The notes under the pieces were generated by a model. That model saw nothing but the letters and a program-made list of their open reading frames with translations. It was not told where the DNA came from and did not search any database. Source: Peteryoungia rhizophila (GTDB lineage Bacteria > Pseudomonadota > Alphaproteobacteria > Rhizobiales > Rhizobiaceae). Taken from it: a DNA stretch of 64,000 bases. Position numbers and translations under genes: made by a program. The stretch is taken from assembly GCF_004912145.1 (NCBI RefSeq), contig NZ_STGT01000003.1, positions 868,001-932,000 on the forward strand, in the 5' to 3' direction. Of the stretch, positions 35,318 to 44,114 are shown piece by piece; position 1 is the first letter of the stretch, and each line of letters starts with the position of its first letter.

Positions 35318-37006
35318 TCAGGCCGCCCTGCCCACCGCATGCTGCATCTGGCCGGGCTTGAGCGCCGAGGTCTGGAAGCGGGAGACGAGGGCGTAGAGGT
35401 CTCTTGCGCCGTCGGCGAGGGAATTGGCGGCAGCACTTGCCTCTTCGACGGTCGCCGCACTCTGTTGCGTCACCTTGTCGAGCATGTTGATCGAGCCGTT
35501 GATCTCGCCGATCCCTTGCGCCTGGTCGCGGGCCGAGAGCGAGATCGCGTCGACATTGCCGTCGATTTCCTGGACCTGGTTGACGATCGATTCCAGAGCG
35601 TGGCCGGTCTTGTCGACGAGGGCCACACCATGGCGCACGGCTTCCGCCGACTTGGCGATCAGGCCCTTGATGTCCTTGGCAGCACTTGCCGAACGCTGGG
35701 CGAGTTCACGCACTTCCTGGGCGACGACCGCAAAACCCTTGCCCGCTTCGCCAGCCCTTGCGGCCTCGACGCCGGCATTGAGCGCCAATAGGTTGGTCTG
35801 GAAGGCGATCTCGTCGATCACGCCGATGATGTTTTCGATCTCGCGCGATGAGCCGGCGATCTCGTCCATGGCCGTCGTCGCCTGGGTGACGACGGTGCCG
35901 GAAGCTTCGGCATTGGCGCGGGTCTCGCTGACGAGACGGGTGGTGGCAAGCGTCCGGGTGGTCGTGTCCTTGACCGTACGGTTGATTTCTTCGAGGGCTG
36001 CCGCTGTTTCCTCGACGGTCGCGGCCTGGCGTTCGCCGTTGGCAGCGATGCTGTTCGACACTTCGCTGATGACGGCTGCGTTTTCCGACAGGGCCTGGGC
36101 GGCGCGCACGATGCCGGTCATGGTCTGGTCAAGCGCCTCGGCGGCGGTGTTGACGTCGATCCGGGTGTTCTCCAGAACCGGATCAAGCGGCTCGGTCAGG
36201 CGGACGGTGAGATCGCCATCCGCAAGGCGCTTGATGGCCTGGCCTATGATCTTGACGGCGCGCATGCGCGGGCTGATGTCGGTGGCCACCTTGATCACCT
36301 TGTAGACCTTGCCGCGGGAATTGAAGACCGGCGTGTAGGCCGCCTGGATCCAGACCTCGCGACCGCCCTTGCCGTAACGCACGAAGTTGGAGGCGATGAA
36401 TTCGCCGGCGCGCAGGCGTTCCCAGAACTGGGCATATTCGGTGGTCTCACCATAGGCCGGATCGCAGAACATGCGATGATGCTTGCCGACGATCTCGGCA
36501 TGATCGTAGCCCATGGCTTTCAGGAAATTCTCGTTGGCCTGGACGATGGTGCCATCCACCTCGAACTCGATGATCGCCTGGGACTGGTCGATTGCGCGCA
36601 GCCGGTTGCCATCATGCAGGGAGGCGATCTTGCTGGCCGTAATGTCGGAGGCGATCTTCAGGATGCGCACCACACGGCCGCCGCTGAAGACCGGATTATA
36701 GGTCGCCTCGATCCAGACATCGTCGCCAGCCTTGCTCTGCCGGCGGAACTGGCCGCTCTGGAAACGACCGGCCGCAAGCTCTGACCAGAAGCGCTGATAA
36801 TCGGGAGAATTGCGGATCGCCTCCTCGCAGAAGATGCGGTGATGTTTGCCGACGATCTCCTCGAGACTGTAGCCGAGGGTCTTCAGGAAGTTCTCGTTGG
36901 CGTCGAGAATGGTTCCATCCGGCTTGAACGAGATCATCGCCTGCGCCGTGGAAAGCGCCTTCATGTCATCGGCAAGCTTGTTCGCGTTCAGGTAGTTCGA
37001 CAGCAT
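35318..37006 (-). CDS. Soluble methyl-accepting chemotaxis protein with two PAS domains
   Basis: About 562 residues and no membrane segment. Two PAS domains in tandem (residues about 17-125 and 140-250) share the motifs DGTI.(D/Q)ANENFLK and VGKHHR(I/M)FC; the signalling domain follows with the conserved tip [20 protein letters not shown]. Cytoplasmic two-PAS receptors of this kind often sense redox state or an internal ligand. The ATG at 37006 follows GGGGG at a good distance; an in-frame ATG 24 bases earlier (37030) is possible. It converges with the LacI gene. Confidence 0.92.
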   Translation of the reverse strand: MLSNYLNANKLADDMKALSTAQAMISFKPDGTILDANENFLKTLGYSLEEIVGKHHRIFCEEAIRNSPDYQRFWSELAAGRFQSGQFRRQSKAGDDVWIEATYNPVFSGGRVVRILKIASDITASKIASLHDGNRLRAIDQSQAIIEFEVDGTIVQANENFLKAMGYDHAEIVGKHHRMFCDPAYGETTEYAQFWERLRAGEFIASNFVRYGKGGREVWIQAAYTPVFNSRGKVYKVIKVATDISPRMRAVKIIGQAIKRLADGDLTVRLTEPLDPVLENTRIDVNTAAEALDQTMTGIVRAAQALSENAAVISEVSNSIAANGERQAATVEETAAALEEINRTVKDTTTRTLATTRLVSETRANAEASGTVVTQATTAMDEIAGSSREIENIIGVIDEIAFQTNLLALNAGVEAARAGEAGKGFAVVAQEVRELAQRSASAAKDIKGLIAKSAEAVRHGVALVDKTGHALESIVNQVQEIDGNVDAISLSARDQAQGIGEINGSINMLDKVTQQSAATVEEASAAANSLADGARDLYALVSRFQTSALKPGQMQHAVGRAA

Positions 37007-37290
37007 GTTTGCCCCCAGGCGTGAATACATGCCTCAATCAAACCTGCGTTATGTTAACGCCTGCTAAATGGCGGGGCGTGTTTTGCCACAAATGACGAAC
37101 GTTAAACGGGAAATCGATGCGATAGACCCAAAAAAGGTTGAATTCGAAAAATCTCACAGGGCCTGGAAAGCAAGGCGACCCTCATTTTTGAGGGGTGCGG
37201 ACTTGGGGTCCCGCCACTTTTCCCGGCCCGCGCGGCTCGGGGTCGCCAGATGTTCCATGCAGGGAACAATGGCCCTTGACGGAAGGCCGT
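37007..37290. promoter_or_regulatory. Gap between chemoreceptor and terminator, no gene
   Basis: These 284 bases contain the chemoreceptor promoter (reading leftward) and nothing else recognised. The 37031-37160 part is AT-richer than average, with TTAACG repeats around 37050 and 37103. Confidence 0.35.
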
Positions 37291-37321
37291 AAAAAAACCG
37301 CCGGATCTGCACCCGGCGGTT
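37291..37321 (-). terminator. Intrinsic terminator of the DUF2267-like gene
   Basis: On the minus strand a perfect 9-base stem (AACCGCCGG / CCGGCGGTT) is followed by seven U. It starts 30 bases after the stop of the gene at 37351-37743. Confidence 0.9.
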
Positions 37322-37350
37322 GAAGGCGAATTTTCTGACGGCAATTCGTC

Positions 37351-37743
37351 TCAGACGAACTGGCTGAGGCCCGGGACCGAGGCGACGACTTCGTCGACCA
37401 CGTCGGCGCCGGCGTATTCGCGGGCGACGGCCATGGTTTCCTTGGCCAGCGTGGAGATCTCACCCATGCCGAGGCCTTGCGACATCAGCTGCTGGCCGAG
37501 GCCCATGATGCCGCCGCCGCCGATGGCGCTCATCAGGCCGCCGAGCAGGCCGCCGCCGCCGGCGCCTTCGCCATTGTGCTTGGCGACGAGTTCAGCGGCA
37601 CCGGGGATCGCTTCGATCATGCGGGCGACCGGGCCGTCTGCTGCTTCGCGCTGCAGGAAGCCGAGCATCATGCCGAGTGCGGTTTCGGCCTTGTCGGGGG
37701 AAATGCCGACACTGTCGGCGATGCGGGTGACGATTTCGCTCAT
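37351..37743 (-). CDS. DUF2267/DUF2780-like protein
   Basis: A 130-residue soluble protein. The N-terminal half (MSEIVTRIADSVGISPDKAE, LGMMLGFLQREAADGPVARM, IPGAAELV) matches the repeat style of DUF2267 and the related DUF2780. A glycine-rich hinge (GEGAGGGGLLGGLMSAIGGG) follows, then a helical end. Function unknown. CAGGAGG precedes the ATG. A perfect 16-base palindrome lies just upstream and a strong terminator just downstream, so it is a separately regulated single-gene unit. Confidence 0.75.
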   Translation of the reverse strand: MSEIVTRIADSVGISPDKAETALGMMLGFLQREAADGPVARMIEAIPGAAELVAKHNGEGAGGGGLLGGLMSAIGGGGIMGLGQQLMSQGLGMGEISTLAKETMAVAREYAGADVVDEVVASVPGLSQFV

Positions 37744-37768
37744 TCTCGAAGTCCTCCTGAGGTGTTCT

Positions 37769-37784
37769 TTGACGTTAACGTCAA
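37769..37784. promoter_or_regulatory. Perfect 16-base palindrome, MerR-type operator candidate
   Basis: TTGACGTTAACGTCAA lies 26-41 bases before the ATG at 37743. The TTGAC and GTCAA halves with a GTTAAC core resemble the sites of MerR-family regulators, notably LiuR-type sites of branched-chain amino-acid catabolism. No MerR gene is nearby in the window. Confidence 0.6.
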
Positions 37785-37983
37785 CGTAATGGATGTCGTT
37801 TCCGAACTCAAGCGTCAGAGGAGCCGAGCCGGCGGAATTGCCGGAAACCGGAGGCGCCGACCGCCGGACGTTCCCGCAGCCGAGACGCATCATCATGGCG
37901 AGACATCCGACCGTTGTCGATGTCTCACACTGCTCCTATAAGAGCAAGCTGAAGTCCTGATGACGAAGGGGAGACACGTCCGC

Positions 37984-39546
37984 ATGCTGCAAGAAGGTTC
38001 GCTCTATCTCGGCACCAGCCGCAATCCGGACGACAGCCTGAACAAGGCCGAATATCTGGCGCTGAAATACGGCAACCGCCACGGCATCGTGACCGGGGCG
38101 ACGGGTACGGGCAAGACCGTCACCCTGCAGGTACTGGCCGAAAGCTTCTCCGAGGCCGGCGTGCCGGTCTTTGCCTCCGACATCAAGGGCGACCTCTCCG
38201 GCATTGCCGCCATGGGCGAGCCGAAAGACTGGATCACCCAGCGCGCCGAGCAGATCGGTTTCACCGATTATGCGCCGGCCGAATTCCCCGTGATCTTCTG
38301 GGATCTCTACGGCGAGAAGGGGCACAGGGTGCGCACCACGGTGGCCGAAATGGGGCCGCTGCTTCTCTCGCGCCTGATGAATGCTTCCGAGGCCCAGGAA
38401 GGCGCACTCAACATTGCCTTCAAGATCGCCGACGAGGGCGGTCTGCCGCTGATGGATCTCAAGGATCTGCAGGCGCTTTTGACCTATATGGCCGAGCATG
38501 CGACCGAACTTTCCAGCCAGTTCGGGTTGATCTCCAAGGCGTCTATCGCGACGCTGCAACGCGGGCTCCTGATCCTCGAGCAGCAGGGGGCGGAGAATTT
38601 CTTCGGCGAGCCGGCGCTCAAAGTTACCGACATCATGCGCACGACCAATGACGGGCGCGGCGCGATTTCGATCCTGGCTGCCGACAAGCTGATGATGAAC
38701 CCGCGGCTTTACGCGACCTTCCTCTTGTGGCTGCTCTCGGAGCTTTTCGAGGAACTGCCGGAGGTGGGCGACCTCGACAAGCCGAAGCTGGTCTTTTTCT
38801 TCGACGAGGCCCACCTTCTCTTCAATGATGCGCCAAAAGTGCTGATCGAGCGTGTGGAACAGGTGGTGCGGCTGATCCGCTCCAAGGGCGTCGGCGTCTA
38901 TTTCGTCACGCAGAACCCTCTCGATGTGCCGGAAACCGTGCTCGCTCAGCTCGGCAACCGGGTACAGCATGCGCTGCGCGCCTATACGCCGAGGGAGCAG
39001 AAGGCAGTGAAGACGGCGGCGGATACCTTCCGGCCGAACCCGGCTTTTGACTGTGCTGACACCATTACCCAGCTCGGCATCGGCGAGGCGCTGGTCTCGA
39101 CGCTGGAGGCGAAGGGCATTCCCTCCATGGTCGAGCGCACGCTGATCCGTCCGCCATCGGGCAAGGTCGGGCCGATCGACGATGCGACACGGCAGAAGGT
39201 GATGAACCTCTCGCCGGTCGCCGGGCAATACGATGTCGATCTCGATTCGGAATCGGCCTACGAGATCCTGATGGCGCGCGCCAAGAAGGCGGCAGACTCC
39301 GAAGCGGCGAAGCGGGCGGCCGAGGAAAAGGCGGAAGGCGGCGACGGCGCTGCCGGCCGCTGGACGCTGCCCGGCTTCGGCGACGAACCGAAGGAGACAT
39401 CCTCCGGACGCACGACGACCAAACGCAGCTCCGGATATCAGCGCGAGACGGTGATCGAGGCGGCGATGAAGAGTGCGGCCCGGTCTGTCGCGACCTCGGT
39501 GGGGCGGGCGCTGGTGCGCGGAATACTCGGCAGTCTGAGACGGTAA
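37984..39546 (+). CDS. HerA-like P-loop ATPase (DUF853)
   Basis: A 520-residue cytoplasmic ATPase. Walker A is TGATGTGKTVT (residues about 37-47), the Walker B region is VFFFDEAHLLF, and the finger GVYFVTQNPLDVP follows. It belongs to the DUF853 branch of HerA/VirB4-like motors, whose role is unknown; relatives act in DNA export or end resection. The C-terminal 90 residues are charged (AAKRAAEEKAEGG) and end in a basic amphipathic helix. The ATG at 37984 follows GGGGAG; an earlier ATG (37960) has a weak site. The 559-codon opposite frame is a shadow. Confidence 0.93.
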   Translation: MLQEGSLYLGTSRNPDDSLNKAEYLALKYGNRHGIVTGATGTGKTVTLQVLAESFSEAGVPVFASDIKGDLSGIAAMGEPKDWITQRAEQIGFTDYAPAEFPVIFWDLYGEKGHRVRTTVAEMGPLLLSRLMNASEAQEGALNIAFKIADEGGLPLMDLKDLQALLTYMAEHATELSSQFGLISKASIATLQRGLLILEQQGAENFFGEPALKVTDIMRTTNDGRGAISILAADKLMMNPRLYATFLLWLLSELFEELPEVGDLDKPKLVFFFDEAHLLFNDAPKVLIERVEQVVRLIRSKGVGVYFVTQNPLDVPETVLAQLGNRVQHALRAYTPREQKAVKTAADTFRPNPAFDCADTITQLGIGEALVSTLEAKGIPSMVERTLIRPPSGKVGPIDDATRQKVMNLSPVAGQYDVDLDSESAYEILMARAKKAADSEAAKRAAEEKAEGGDGAAGRWTLPGFGDEPKETSSGRTTTKRSSGYQRETVIEAAMKSAARSVATSVGRALVRGILGSLRR

Positions 39547-39625
39547 GGCGAGCAGACTGGCCGGTTTCCGCCAGCTGTTGGTTGCTGCACGCTGACACAA
39601 CTTTAAGTTAATCATTCCCCATCAA

Positions 39626-39650
39626 TGCACGCATTGTTTACTTGCGTGCA
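39626..39650. promoter_or_regulatory. Inverted repeat upstream of the lipoprotein/lysozyme pair
   Basis: TGCACGCA at 39626-39633 and TGCGTGCA at 39643-39650 are perfect 8-base arms with a 9-base spacer, in an AT-rich patch (39598-39665) about 90 bases before the lipoprotein start. It is a candidate operator or leader hairpin. Confidence 0.45.
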
Positions 39651-39737
39651 ACTTCATGTATTCTCCATCTCAGGTGGTGCTCATCATCAGGATGAGCGTG
39701 ATGGGATGCAGGCTGCGGTCTGTGCCTGGGGGACATG

Positions 39738-40808
39738 ATGGCTCATTCTCGAGCGGTCACGCGACCGCGCGCGCCTTGGATATTTTTGTTCTTTTCGCTG
39801 GGGCTGACCGGCTGCAACGGTGCGGTCGACCTGGCAGACGGCATCGCGCCCGTGCTGCACGGCCCGAGCGTCGAAGCGGCCAGCATCAACCGCAAAGGTG
39901 TCCTCGACGGGCTTCGCAGGGATGCCGGTTACGGCGATGCCGCGTTCGGATGGTATGACGTGACGCTCGCCGGCTTCAACTATGTCGATGATGCCTGCTC
40001 AGCCTATTTCGATCGATTGTTCAAGCTCAATCGGCGCAAGGATGCGATCCGCTCCACGCTTTCGGTGGGCGGGCAGACGACCAATGCCATCCTCTTCGCC
40101 ACCAAGGCGTCCCAGCTGTCGATGGCGGTGGTGGCACAGGCCTTCGGGCTCGCCTCCAGCCTGACAGACATCGTCAGCGGCACCTATCTCTACCAGTTGC
40201 CACCGGCAACGACGAAGTCCTTCGTGGCAAAGCTGTCGCGCGCCTATCGCGACGGTGTTGCCGAGGAGCAATTGGCGATAGACGGACCGGCCGAGGCCTA
40301 TGGCTATATCCGCGGTTATCTGGACCTCTGCCTGCCTGCGACCATCGAGGCCTCGCTCGTCGAACATGTGGGGGCCGCGACCGCCGTACCGGTCCGCGCG
40401 CCCGGCGGCGGAAGCATCGGCGTGAAGGTCGGAAGCGAACGCAATCCCGAGGTGGCCGCAGCGCTACAAGAGCCGAAGGATGCGACCAAGCCGCTGCCGG
40501 CGCAAAAAACACAACCCGAATTCCGGCGGTTCAGCGACGCGATTACCCCGGAAAGGTTGGAGCGTATCCAGACGCTGGTCTGCGTCCCGAGCGATGGGAA
40601 AGCGGGCCGCGAGTCGGACCTCGCCATCCGGCAGTTTCTGGAGGGACGAGGGGCACTCCGCGCCGACTTCGATACCACCGGCCCTTCCAGCGCCGAGGTG
40701 GTGATGCTCAGCAATGCAGCCGCGACCATCGGCGGAAAGACCTGTGCCGAGCGTGGCATCAAGGACGCCTTCGACGCGGGACAGAAATCCCTGCGACCCG
40801 CAGACTGA
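39738..40808 (+). CDS. Lipoprotein of unknown function
   Basis: About 356 residues with a lipoprotein signal (PWIFLFFSLGLTGC, cysteine at residue 26). The mature part begins NGAVDLADGIAPVLHGPSVE and contains YVDDACSAYFDRLFKLNRRK, then a hydrophobic stretch AVVAQAFGLASSLTDIVSGT and several cysteines (CSAY, LCLPA, LVCVP, TCAER). The C-terminal half contains a proline-rich linker and a globular end. No family was recognised. It is followed after 22 bases by the lysozyme-like gene, so the two are probably co-transcribed. Confidence 0.75.
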   Translation: MAHSRAVTRPRAPWIFLFFSLGLTGCNGAVDLADGIAPVLHGPSVEAASINRKGVLDGLRRDAGYGDAAFGWYDVTLAGFNYVDDACSAYFDRLFKLNRRKDAIRSTLSVGGQTTNAILFATKASQLSMAVVAQAFGLASSLTDIVSGTYLYQLPPATTKSFVAKLSRAYRDGVAEEQLAIDGPAEAYGYIRGYLDLCLPATIEASLVEHVGAATAVPVRAPGGGSIGVKVGSERNPEVAAALQEPKDATKPLPAQKTQPEFRRFSDAITPERLERIQTLVCVPSDGKAGRESDLAIRQFLEGRGALRADFDTTGPSSAEVVMLSNAAATIGGKTCAERGIKDAFDAGQKSLRPAD

Positions 40809-40830
40809 CAGCCATCGGGAGGACAAGGCC

Positions 40831-42087
40831 ATGGCCATCATGAATGAAGACCGCACACTCCGGGAGACGGCCGGAGGCACAGTCAAAACGACGGTCGAGA
40901 GGGGCACGCGCGTCGATGTGCTGGATGACAAGAGCGGACTTCCCTGGACCATGATCCGGACCAAGGGGAGTGGCCAGGAAGGCTGGGTCACCGACGACGC
41001 GATCAACAAGGCATCCGATGAACTGGGCTCGCTCAGCCGCGAAGAAGTGGCCTGGGAATGTGTCGACCTCGCTGGCGTCTTCGATATCAACGCCTTCTAT
41101 CTGATGGCGGTCGTACAGCTGCGGAGCAATGTCTCCGGACGCACCAACGAGGACGGCACGATCTTCGGGCCGATCGGCTTCTCGCAAGCCGAGTGGGCGC
41201 TCAATGCGGTTCAGCCCGAGTGGAAGATTGCGTTTTCACGAGAGGACATTACCCAATGGCGCGCCCAGATCCTGGTGTTTGCGGGGATGGCCTCGACTCG
41301 CCAGAGAGCGCTCGCCGAGACGCTTTCGCGGCAGCCGAGCATGGCAGAACTGCTGCTCGCCCAGGTGCTCGGGACGGGCGCTGCCACGCGCGCCATCATG
41401 ACACCCGGGACCGACCTCAACAAGATCCTGTCAGAAGCGCGGCAGGCGGCCGAGGCGGAAAAGATCGACCCCGCCAATCTCGAAGGTCGTGACAAGCCGC
41501 TCCTCGCCACGGATGGCCGGACGTCTCTCGGCCTCGTCGCGGCGCAAGTCCAGGCCGCTCTGGAGGCGAGCCGCGGGCATGTGCGCCAAGAGGTGGAGAA
41601 ACGGATCGCCAGGGCCGTTGAAGGCTTCGGCCCTGCCCTGCCTGTCGCGGGCATCAACTTCAACTCCCCCAAGATCCCGGCCTCGCGCCGGTCGATCGCG
41701 AGCCTGATCGCGGAGAGCTTCGCCGCGGCGGGTTTCGGCGCGATCCAGCAGATTGCCGCGATTGCCAATGCGATCGCCGAATCGGGATTGAATCCGGCTG
41801 CGGAAAATCTGAATGGCGAACGCAGTTTCGGGCTTTTTCAGCTGAACCAGAACGGTGGCGTCGGCACCGGCTTTCCCGAAGCCGAGCTAAAGGATCCGAA
41901 ACGCAACATCGCGATCATGCTGGGCGAGATTGCCAAGCCCTATCAGACAACGCATCGGAAGCGCTTCATGGCGACGACGAGCCTTTTGGAAGCCGTCGAG
42001 ATCTTCGTGCATCACTTCGAAAAACCGAGCGACAAGTCCGGCGAAACCACCGAGCGGTTCAAGATCGCGCAGACCCTCGTCGCCTGA
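40831..42087 (+). CDS. SH3-like plus lysozyme-like domain protein
   Basis: A 418-residue protein without an obvious signal peptide. Residues about 8-55 look like a bacterial SH3 domain (TLRETAGGTVKTTVERGTRV; GWVTDDAI). A first helical domain (about 70-190) holds a lysozyme-like turn (FGPIGFSQAEWALNA). The C-terminal domain (about 290-410) has the marks of phage-tail lysozyme / transglycosylase folds: IANAIAESGLNPAAENLNGE with candidate catalytic Glu317, then SFGLFQLNQNGGVG. GGGAGGAC precedes the ATG. It is likely a peptidoglycan-active enzyme coupled to the upstream lipoprotein; how it crosses the membrane is unclear. Confidence 0.75.
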   Translation: MAIMNEDRTLRETAGGTVKTTVERGTRVDVLDDKSGLPWTMIRTKGSGQEGWVTDDAINKASDELGSLSREEVAWECVDLAGVFDINAFYLMAVVQLRSNVSGRTNEDGTIFGPIGFSQAEWALNAVQPEWKIAFSREDITQWRAQILVFAGMASTRQRALAETLSRQPSMAELLLAQVLGTGAATRAIMTPGTDLNKILSEARQAAEAEKIDPANLEGRDKPLLATDGRTSLGLVAAQVQAALEASRGHVRQEVEKRIARAVEGFGPALPVAGINFNSPKIPASRRSIASLIAESFAAAGFGAIQQIAAIANAIAESGLNPAAENLNGERSFGLFQLNQNGGVGTGFPEAELKDPKRNIAIMLGEIAKPYQTTHRKRFMATTSLLEAVEIFVHHFEKPSDKSGETTERFKIAQTLVA

Positions 42088-42280
42088 GAAGGCAAAGGCG
42101 AAGGGCGTAGCGATTTACCGGCGCATCGTGGCCGGGTGTTCACACGCGTTTTTTGAGCGCGGCACAAGAACTGAGTGACGAAAGCTCGGCGTTTCGGCCG
42201 CGTTTTTGTTCACCTCCGGGCAACTATCCCTGATATATGCTGTGAGGTGATACAATTCGCGGGCAAAAGCCCGTGGGTTC

Positions 42281-43099
42281 ATGGGGTCGAGTTTGGACAG
42301 CAGTCTGGATCACATCGTTCTGGTCAACAATGCAAAGCGCGCGCTGGAACGCGGTCGCTTCGAGCTCACCTATCAACCCATCTATTCCGTCGATCAGCGC
42401 GAAGTGGACAGCGTCGAGACCTTGCTGCGTTGGCGCATGGGGCCGGACCGACTGGCGGCCGCGCAGGATTTCCGCTCCGTTTTCCGCGATCCGATGCTGT
42501 CGCTCTCGCTCCGAGATTTCGTGCTTTCGACCACGCTGCGCCAGGCCGCCCGCTGGCGGGCGGAGGGGCATGATTTCGGTCGGATCAGCGTCAATGCCAC
42601 GGCTTTTGACCTCTGTGCCGGGGATTTTGCACTGCGCCTCACCGACATGGTGCAGGATTTCGGCCTGACGCCCGACATGCTGGAAATCGAGGTGGCGGAG
42701 CCGGCTTTCTATGGACCGCTTGCCAAATCGGTCAGCCTTGCGCTCGAGGCATTGCATTATTGCGGCTTCGCGCTCGCCATGGACAATTTTGGCGCCACCC
42801 ATGCCGGGCTCTCAGCGCTGAGAAACCACACCTTCCGCCGTCTGAAGATCGACCACGCGCTGATGCGCAGTGCGCTCACCAATCCGGTGGACAAGGCGAT
42901 CGTGCGCCATGTCATCGCGCTCGGACACGACCTCGGCCTGATCGTGACGGCCGCCGGTATCGAAAACGAGGACCAGATGGAAAGCGCCGTGCAGCTCGGC
43001 TTCGACAGCGTGCAGGGCTTCTTCGTCTGTTTCCCCAAGGAAGCGGACCTCTTGCCTCGGGTCTGCCATGTGCTGAACCTGCAGGGCAGATCGGGCTGA
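42281..43099 (+). CDS. Degenerate EAL-domain protein
   Basis: A 272-residue stand-alone EAL domain. The fold is intact ([46 protein letters not shown]), but key catalytic positions differ: EAL reads ETL, DDFG reads DNFG, and the EGVE glutamate is lost ([10 protein letters not shown]). Active c-di-GMP phosphodiesterases need these residues, so this one is probably inactive and may bind c-di-GMP or a protein partner. The ribosome site is weak; a CGGGC-AAAA-GCCCG hairpin lies just upstream of the ATG. Confidence 0.88.
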   Translation: MGSSLDSSLDHIVLVNNAKRALERGRFELTYQPIYSVDQREVDSVETLLRWRMGPDRLAAAQDFRSVFRDPMLSLSLRDFVLSTTLRQAARWRAEGHDFGRISVNATAFDLCAGDFALRLTDMVQDFGLTPDMLEIEVAEPAFYGPLAKSVSLALEALHYCGFALAMDNFGATHAGLSALRNHTFRRLKIDHALMRSALTNPVDKAIVRHVIALGHDLGLIVTAAGIENEDQMESAVQLGFDSVQGFFVCFPKEADLLPRVCHVLNLQGRSG

Positions 43100-43148
43100 A
43101 GCCGGCCTGCCCTTTCGCCGATCTGCCACACATGGCAGGATCGGCGCC

Positions 43149-43469
43149 ATGACCCTGATCATCTATCCTCTCGCAGCCATTGCCGAAATCACCGGATGCT
43201 TCGCCTTTTGGGCCTGGCTGAAGCTCGACCGCTCGAGCCTATGGCTCGTACCCGGCCTCTTCTCGCTCGCGCTCTTCGCCTGGCTGCTGACGTTGGTGCC
43301 CTCGGATGCAGCCGGGCGCGCCTATGCCGCCTATGGCGGGGTCTATATCGGGGCCTCGCTTTGCTGGCTCTGGCTGATCGAGGGGCAGAGGCCGGATCGG
43401 TTCGACCTCACGGGTGCTGCGATCTGCCTCGTCGGGGCGGCGGTGATCCTGCTGCCACAGCGGGGCTGA
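43149..43469 (+). CDS. ynfA: YnfA-family (UPF0060) membrane protein
   Basis: A 106-residue protein with four membrane segments and the YnfA signature [18 protein letters not shown] and [20 protein letters not shown]. It resembles small multidrug resistance proteins and is sometimes reported as an efflux contributor. The length is standard. It follows the EAL gene by 49 bases. Confidence 0.93.
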   Translation: MTLIIYPLAAIAEITGCFAFWAWLKLDRSSLWLVPGLFSLALFAWLLTLVPSDAAGRAYAAYGGVYIGASLCWLWLIEGQRPDRFDLTGAAICLVGAAVILLPQRG

Positions 43470-43514
43470 GCGGGATTCCCCTCAAAAGGCAGGATGCCGG
43501 CTTGCGGAATTTCC

Positions 43515-43522
43515 GTATATAC
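43515..43522. promoter_or_regulatory. GTATATAC palindrome ahead of brnT
   Basis: A perfect 8-base palindrome at the AT-rich promoter of the BrnT-BrnA pair, ending 7 bases before the BrnT ATG. BrnA-type antitoxins repress their own operon, so this is a reasonable operator candidate. The very short distance suggests little or no untranslated leader. Confidence 0.4.
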
Positions 43523-43529
43523 ATAAACT

Positions 43530-43778
43530 ATGGTGATCGTCTGGGATGAACCGAAGCGGCAGCGGAATCTGGCAAAACACGGGCTCGACTTTGCCGAGCT
43601 TGACGGGAGTTTCTTTGCTGCCGCCAGTATCCGGCCGGCTAAATCGGGTCGAACTATCGCGATCGGCGAATTGAACGATCGTATCGTTGTTGCGGTGATC
43701 TATATGCCGCTGGGTCGCGAAGCGCTGTCGATCATCTCTATGCGGCCAGCCAGCAGGCAGGAAAGGAGCCTAATATGA
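43530..43778 (+). CDS. brnT: BrnT-family toxin
   Basis: An 82-residue ribonuclease toxin of the RelE fold. The BrnT signature is clear: VWDEPKRQRNLAKHGLDFAE, the strand IVVAVIYMPLGREALSIISM and the end RPASRQERSLI. It precedes its antitoxin, the normal BrnTA order, with a four-base overlap. Confidence 0.92.
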   Translation: MVIVWDEPKRQRNLAKHGLDFAELDGSFFAAASIRPAKSGRTIAIGELNDRIVVAVIYMPLGREALSIISMRPASRQERSLI

Positions 43779-44089
43779 GCGGGAAATTTTCTTCCAAGAG
43801 GCCGCTGACTGACGAAGAGGAAGCTGAGATCCAGGCGATGATTGCCTCTGATCCCGACAATCCCGAAGTCACCCCCGAGGAGCTAAAGGAGTTTCGCCCT
43901 TTCCGCGAGGTGTTTCCGGATTTGGCCGCCTCTATCGACCGTAAGCTTGCGGGCCGACCGAAATCCGACAATCCGAAACAGGCGATCAGCATTCGGCTCG
44001 ACCAGGAGGTGATCGATCGGTTCAAGGCGGGTGGCGAGGGCTGGCAGTCGCGGATCAACGAGGCCTTGCGCAAAGCGGTGGGATTGTAA
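43775..44089 (+). CDS. brnA: BrnA-family antitoxin
   Basis: A 104-residue antitoxin with a long linker and a C-terminal ribbon-helix-helix (KQAISIRLDQEVIDRFKAGG, then WQSRINEALRKAVGL). It neutralises BrnT and should repress the operon. The ATG overlaps the brnT stop in an ATGA. It converges with the LysE gene. Confidence 0.92.
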   Translation: MSGKFSSKRPLTDEEEAEIQAMIASDPDNPEVTPEELKEFRPFREVFPDLAASIDRKLAGRPKSDNPKQAISIRLDQEVIDRFKAGGEGWQSRINEALRKAVGL

Positions 44090-44114
44090 GCTCCCTGTCC
44101 CGCTCCCCGGCATC

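Noticed and set aside
37936..39615. 559-codon open frame antisense to the HerA-like ATPase
   Set aside because: Walker A and B motifs are on the plus strand; the antisense frame is a codon-bias shadow.
40831..42087. Prophage remnant suggested by the phage-tail-lysozyme-like domain
   Set aside because: No other phage structural, integrase or lysis genes lie nearby and base composition matches the neighbours.
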